Source: Mobilicoccus sp032056465
GTDB lineage: Bacteria > Actinomycetota > Actinomycetes > Actinomycetales > Dermatophilaceae
Direction: 5' to 3' (one strand)
NCBI RefSeq assembly: GCF_032056465.1
Contig: NZ_DAMBCL010000001.1
Length of the DNA: 64,000 nt
Every line of letters starts with the position of its first letter. Within the stretch, counting starts at the first letter, position 1. Shown here piece by piece: positions 62,316 to 64,000 of the stretch. The position numbers and the translations under genes are program-made. The notes under the pieces are model-generated. The model ran no database searches and was not told where the DNA came from. It saw nothing but the letters and a program-made list of their open reading frames with translations.

Positions 62316-63302
62316 ATGAACGTGGACGACAGCGACGAGGGTGACAACGTCATCGGGTTCCCCTCGTGGCGCCGGGAGGCGGCCGGGGCGCCCGGCGTGC
62401 CGGGCCCTCCCACCCCCGTCGATCCCGACCGGACGTCTCGTGAGGCCACCGACCATGAGGCCACCGACCGTGAGGCCACCGACCGTGGCGTCCACGGTCG
62501 AGACACGCGCAGGGAGACGCCGCCCCCCACGGAATGGCCGCCCCCGGGTGGTGGGTGGCGACCGAGGGCGGTCCAGGCCGCGGCGCGGTACCCGGCACAC
62601 CCGGAGCGGTCGGGGGATCGAGGACGTCCGGCGTTGGTCGGTGTCGAGGTCGGTCAGCAGGTCGACACCGACGACCGCGAGGTCTGGCACGAGGGCGCCA
62701 CGGTCACCGGGGAGGTCCTCGTGCGGATGCGGGTCGACATCCTCGGGGCCCGGACGCCGATCTGGCGTCGTCTCGAGTGTCACGGCTCCCTCACGTTGGA
62801 CCGGCTGCATCGGGTGCTCGCCGCCGCCTTCGAGTGGCCGGTCGAGGACGCCCGGCCGCACTGCTTCACGGAGGTCCACTTCGACGGGCGCTCGCACCGC
62901 ACGGGCGACACGTTCGGCAACGCCTGGGCCGGGGGAGACCGTCTGCCCGTCGAATCCGAGGCGCGTCTCGACGAGGTGCTCGTCGAGCCCCGCGACCGGC
63001 TGCGGTACCGGTACGGTCCCGCGCGGCGCCAGGCGTTCCGCCTGAGTCTTCTCGCGGAGGACGTCGTGCCGATCCCCGCAAGCGCAGGTCCGACGCCGCC
63101 GGCGCTTCTCGTCACCGGGCGACGTGCCTCCCCGGACGTCGGCTTCCGGACGATCGAGTGGTACGAGACCCGGCGGGAGGGCCTGCCCGCCACCGACAGC
63201 CTGGTGGCGACGCTCCACCTCGACGTCCCGCAGATCGACGACCCGGCCGCGTTCGACGCGGCGCTCGTCGCGGCACGGGTGCGGGCCGCCGCGGGGGACT
63301 GA
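62316..63302 (+). CDS. Plasmid pRiA4b ORF-3-like family protein
   Basis: A 328-residue protein. The N-terminal ~115 residues are disordered, with the short repeat EATDHEATDREATDR and Pro-rich linkers. The C-terminal ~200 residues match the pRiA4b ORF-3/IS1096 passenger family: VRMRVDILGARTPIWRRLEC, LTLDRLHRVLAAAFEW, HCFTEVHFDG and RLRYRYGPARRQAFRLSLLA. Function is unknown in this widespread family; no transposase is nearby. ATG 62316 is the start. It precedes the toxin-antitoxin pair, which lies on the other strand. Confidence 0.8.
   Translation: MNVDDSDEGDNVIGFPSWRREAAGAPGVPGPPTPVDPDRTSREATDHEATDREATDRGVHGRDTRRETPPPTEWPPPGGGWRPRAVQAAARYPAHPERSGDRGRPALVGVEVGQQVDTDDREVWHEGATVTGEVLVRMRVDILGARTPIWRRLECHGSLTLDRLHRVLAAAFEWPVEDARPHCFTEVHFDGRSHRTGDTFGNAWAGGDRLPVESEARLDEVLVEPRDRLRYRYGPARRQAFRLSLLAEDVVPIPASAGPTPPALLVTGRRASPDVGFRTIEWYETRREGLPATDSLVATLHLDVPQIDDPAAFDAALVAARVRAAAGD
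62441..62485 (+). repeat. Three 15-bp tandem repeats in the pRiA4b-like gene
   Basis: TGAGGCCACCGACC followed by A, G, G, at 62441, 62456 and 62471. It codes for the repeated EATD(H/R) residues and is a likely site of length variation in frame. Confidence 0.85.
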
Positions 63303-63349
63303 CGGCGAGCGGATCGTCCCTGGTCAGGTGGAGGTGGGTCCTGCCGTGG

Positions 63350-63688
63350 TCACAGGTCGAGGAGAAGGGCCAGCGTCTCGCGGATCTCGCCGAGAACCAC
63401 GGGTCCGGCGTTGCCGGTGTGGTCACGGATGCGCGTCGTCGCGACAGACCGGAGGTGCTGACATCGTGCGGCGGAGCGTGCGGAGAGGCCGTTGGCGTGA
63501 TCGGGGTCGATGACCACCTCGCTCGAGCTCGGCCGAATCGTTCGCGTCAAGGGCACGACCTGGATGACAGTCGGTCCGCCGGCGAGCACTCGAGCGGCGG
63601 TGACGACCACGGCGGGCCGGTGAAGGCCGGCCTCGCTTCCCGCGGGAGTGCCGAGGTCGAGGACGACGACGTCACCCGGCGTCAGCAT
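63350..63688 (-). CDS. MazF/PemK-like mRNA interferase toxin
   Basis: A 112-residue toxin of the PemK/MazF fold. It starts MLTPGDVVVLDLGTPAGSEA and has HRPAVVVTAARVL, VVPLTRTIRPSSSEVVIDP, and the family ending VLGEIRETLALLLDL. ATG 63688 is chosen because MazF proteins begin with xxPGDVVxxD; it overlaps the antitoxin stop by 17 bp. Expected action is sequence-specific cleavage of mRNA when not held by its antitoxin. Confidence 0.88.
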   Translation of the reverse strand: MLTPGDVVVLDLGTPAGSEAGLHRPAVVVTAARVLAGGPTVIQVVPLTRTIRPSSSEVVIDPDHANGLSARSAARCQHLRSVATTRIRDHTGNAGPVVLGEIRETLALLLDL

Positions 63689-63869
63689 CGAGCCACGCCG
63701 TCTCGTCCTCGGTGAGGGGGGCGGCGAGGTGTCGACCCATGGAGTCCTGGGCGAGGGCACGCAGAGCGCGACTCACGGTCTCGTCGATCGTCTCGTGGCG
63801 TGCGGCGGCCAGCCGGGTGACCTTGGCATGGGTGTCGCGACTGACGCGGATGGTGGTGGTCTCGGCCAT
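63672..63869 (-). CDS. Ribbon-helix-helix antitoxin of a MazEF-like pair
   Basis: A 65-residue protein with the RHH layout TTTIRVSRDTHAKVTRLAAA then helix TIDETVSRALRALAQD, and an acidic C-terminus (EDETAWLDADAG) that would bind the toxin. ATG 63869 is 18 bp downstream of the palindromic operator. Toxin and antitoxin overlap, with the antitoxin first, as is usual for such pairs. Confidence 0.88.
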   Translation of the reverse strand: MAETTTIRVSRDTHAKVTRLAAARHETIDETVSRALRALAQDSMGRHLAAPLTEDETAWLDADAG

Positions 63870-63886
63870 GTGGGGACGCGACGCCG

Positions 63887-63908
63887 CTGTAGACGATTCC
63901 GTCTACAG
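63887..63908. promoter_or_regulatory. Palindromic operator of the toxin-antitoxin pair
   Basis: CTGTAGACG (63887-63895) and its exact complement CGTCTACAG (63900-63908) are separated by ATTC, 18 bp before the antitoxin start. The position and strict symmetry fit autorepression by the RHH antitoxin and its toxin complex. The remaining 63909-64000 shows no gene. Confidence 0.8.
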
Positions 63909-64000
63909 CCGTCCGCTTCGTCTCCGTCGTGGAGGGCCTCCCCCTGGGCGGGGAGGACGACTCGGGCGCCGGGGAGACACCGGACGACGTGGCGGGGTGA

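Noticed and set aside
62441..62485. CRISPR-like short tandem repeats
   Set aside because: The three 15-bp units are adjacent without spacers and code in frame within a gene.
1..64000. tRNA, rRNA genes or insertion sequences
   Set aside because: I looked for cloverleaf, rRNA-like and transposase-like sequence and saw none I could support. A dedicated search (tRNAscan, ISfinder) would settle it.

Overview
The window is high-GC DNA of the kind found in Actinobacteria, outside the first ~1.2 kb. Supporting this are an ArfABC-type BON/OmpA envelope operon, a CsoR/CopZ/CopA copper module, a mycothiol-synthase-like GNAT protein, a giant one-chain acyl-CoA carboxylase of actinobacterial type, and terminators that are strong GC hairpins without T tails. 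The gene set suggests a Micrococcales-like organism, but the sequence does not fix a genus. A run of 10 Ns at 61720-61729 shows this is a draft scaffold.

Layout. 1-1.23 kb is visibly AT-richer and holds a secreted small protein with toxin-like features and an unknown partner. 1.2-13.5 kb is a zone of damage: an amidase remnant, a twice-frameshifted formaldehyde dehydrogenase, and an alpha-glucoside locus (ROK regulator, ABC importer, GH13 glucosidase) in which a deletion fused a binding protein to a permease and two genes carry single-base frameshifts. Intact genes between them encode a nitrate-sensor-type chemoreceptor, a cold-shock protein, an OsmC protein, exonuclease III and a monooxygenase-fold protein. 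13.7-20.2 kb has a cupin, a SWIM-SNF2 helicase and an overlapping pair of P-loop ATPases preceded by a 29-bp palindrome. 20.4-22.6 kb is arfABC and an Lrp regulator. 23-26.2 kb is the copper module copZ-copA-csoR with its operator. 26.3-27.1 kb is a broken K+ channel gene.

27.2-31.5 kb is thiamine synthesis: thiE on the minus strand, and a TPP riboswitch followed by thiO-thiS-thiG-thiF with 4-base overlaps. 31.6-37.5 kb holds a secreted beta-propeller-like protein flanked by a 20-bp repeat, a DUF2231 membrane protein, a FrnE-like DsbA protein, a left-handed beta-helix sugar-nucleotide-type protein, a NYN protein and a ZupT zinc transporter. 37.5-40.7 kb is a GH65 disaccharide phosphorylase with its beta-phosphoglucomutase. 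40.9-43.3 kb has an AI-2E-family permease and an unknown membrane protein. 43.5-49.8 kb is a complete mrpA(B)CDEFG Na+/H+ antiporter operon with a possible structured leader.

50.5-56.1 kb is one 1,874-residue carboxylase chain whose biotin carboxylase part has lost its ATP-grasp core while the biotin carrier and carboxyltransferase parts look intact. 57.3-62.3 kb has an aminotransferase, an NRAMP transporter and pxpA-pxpB-pxpC (5-oxoprolinase). The window ends with a pRiA4b ORF-3-like protein and a MazEF-like toxin-antitoxin pair with a clear palindromic operator.

The disrupted genes share a signature: six disruptions are explained by loss of one base, mostly in G or C runs. They may be genuine pseudogenes or homopolymer sequencing errors, and reads would decide.
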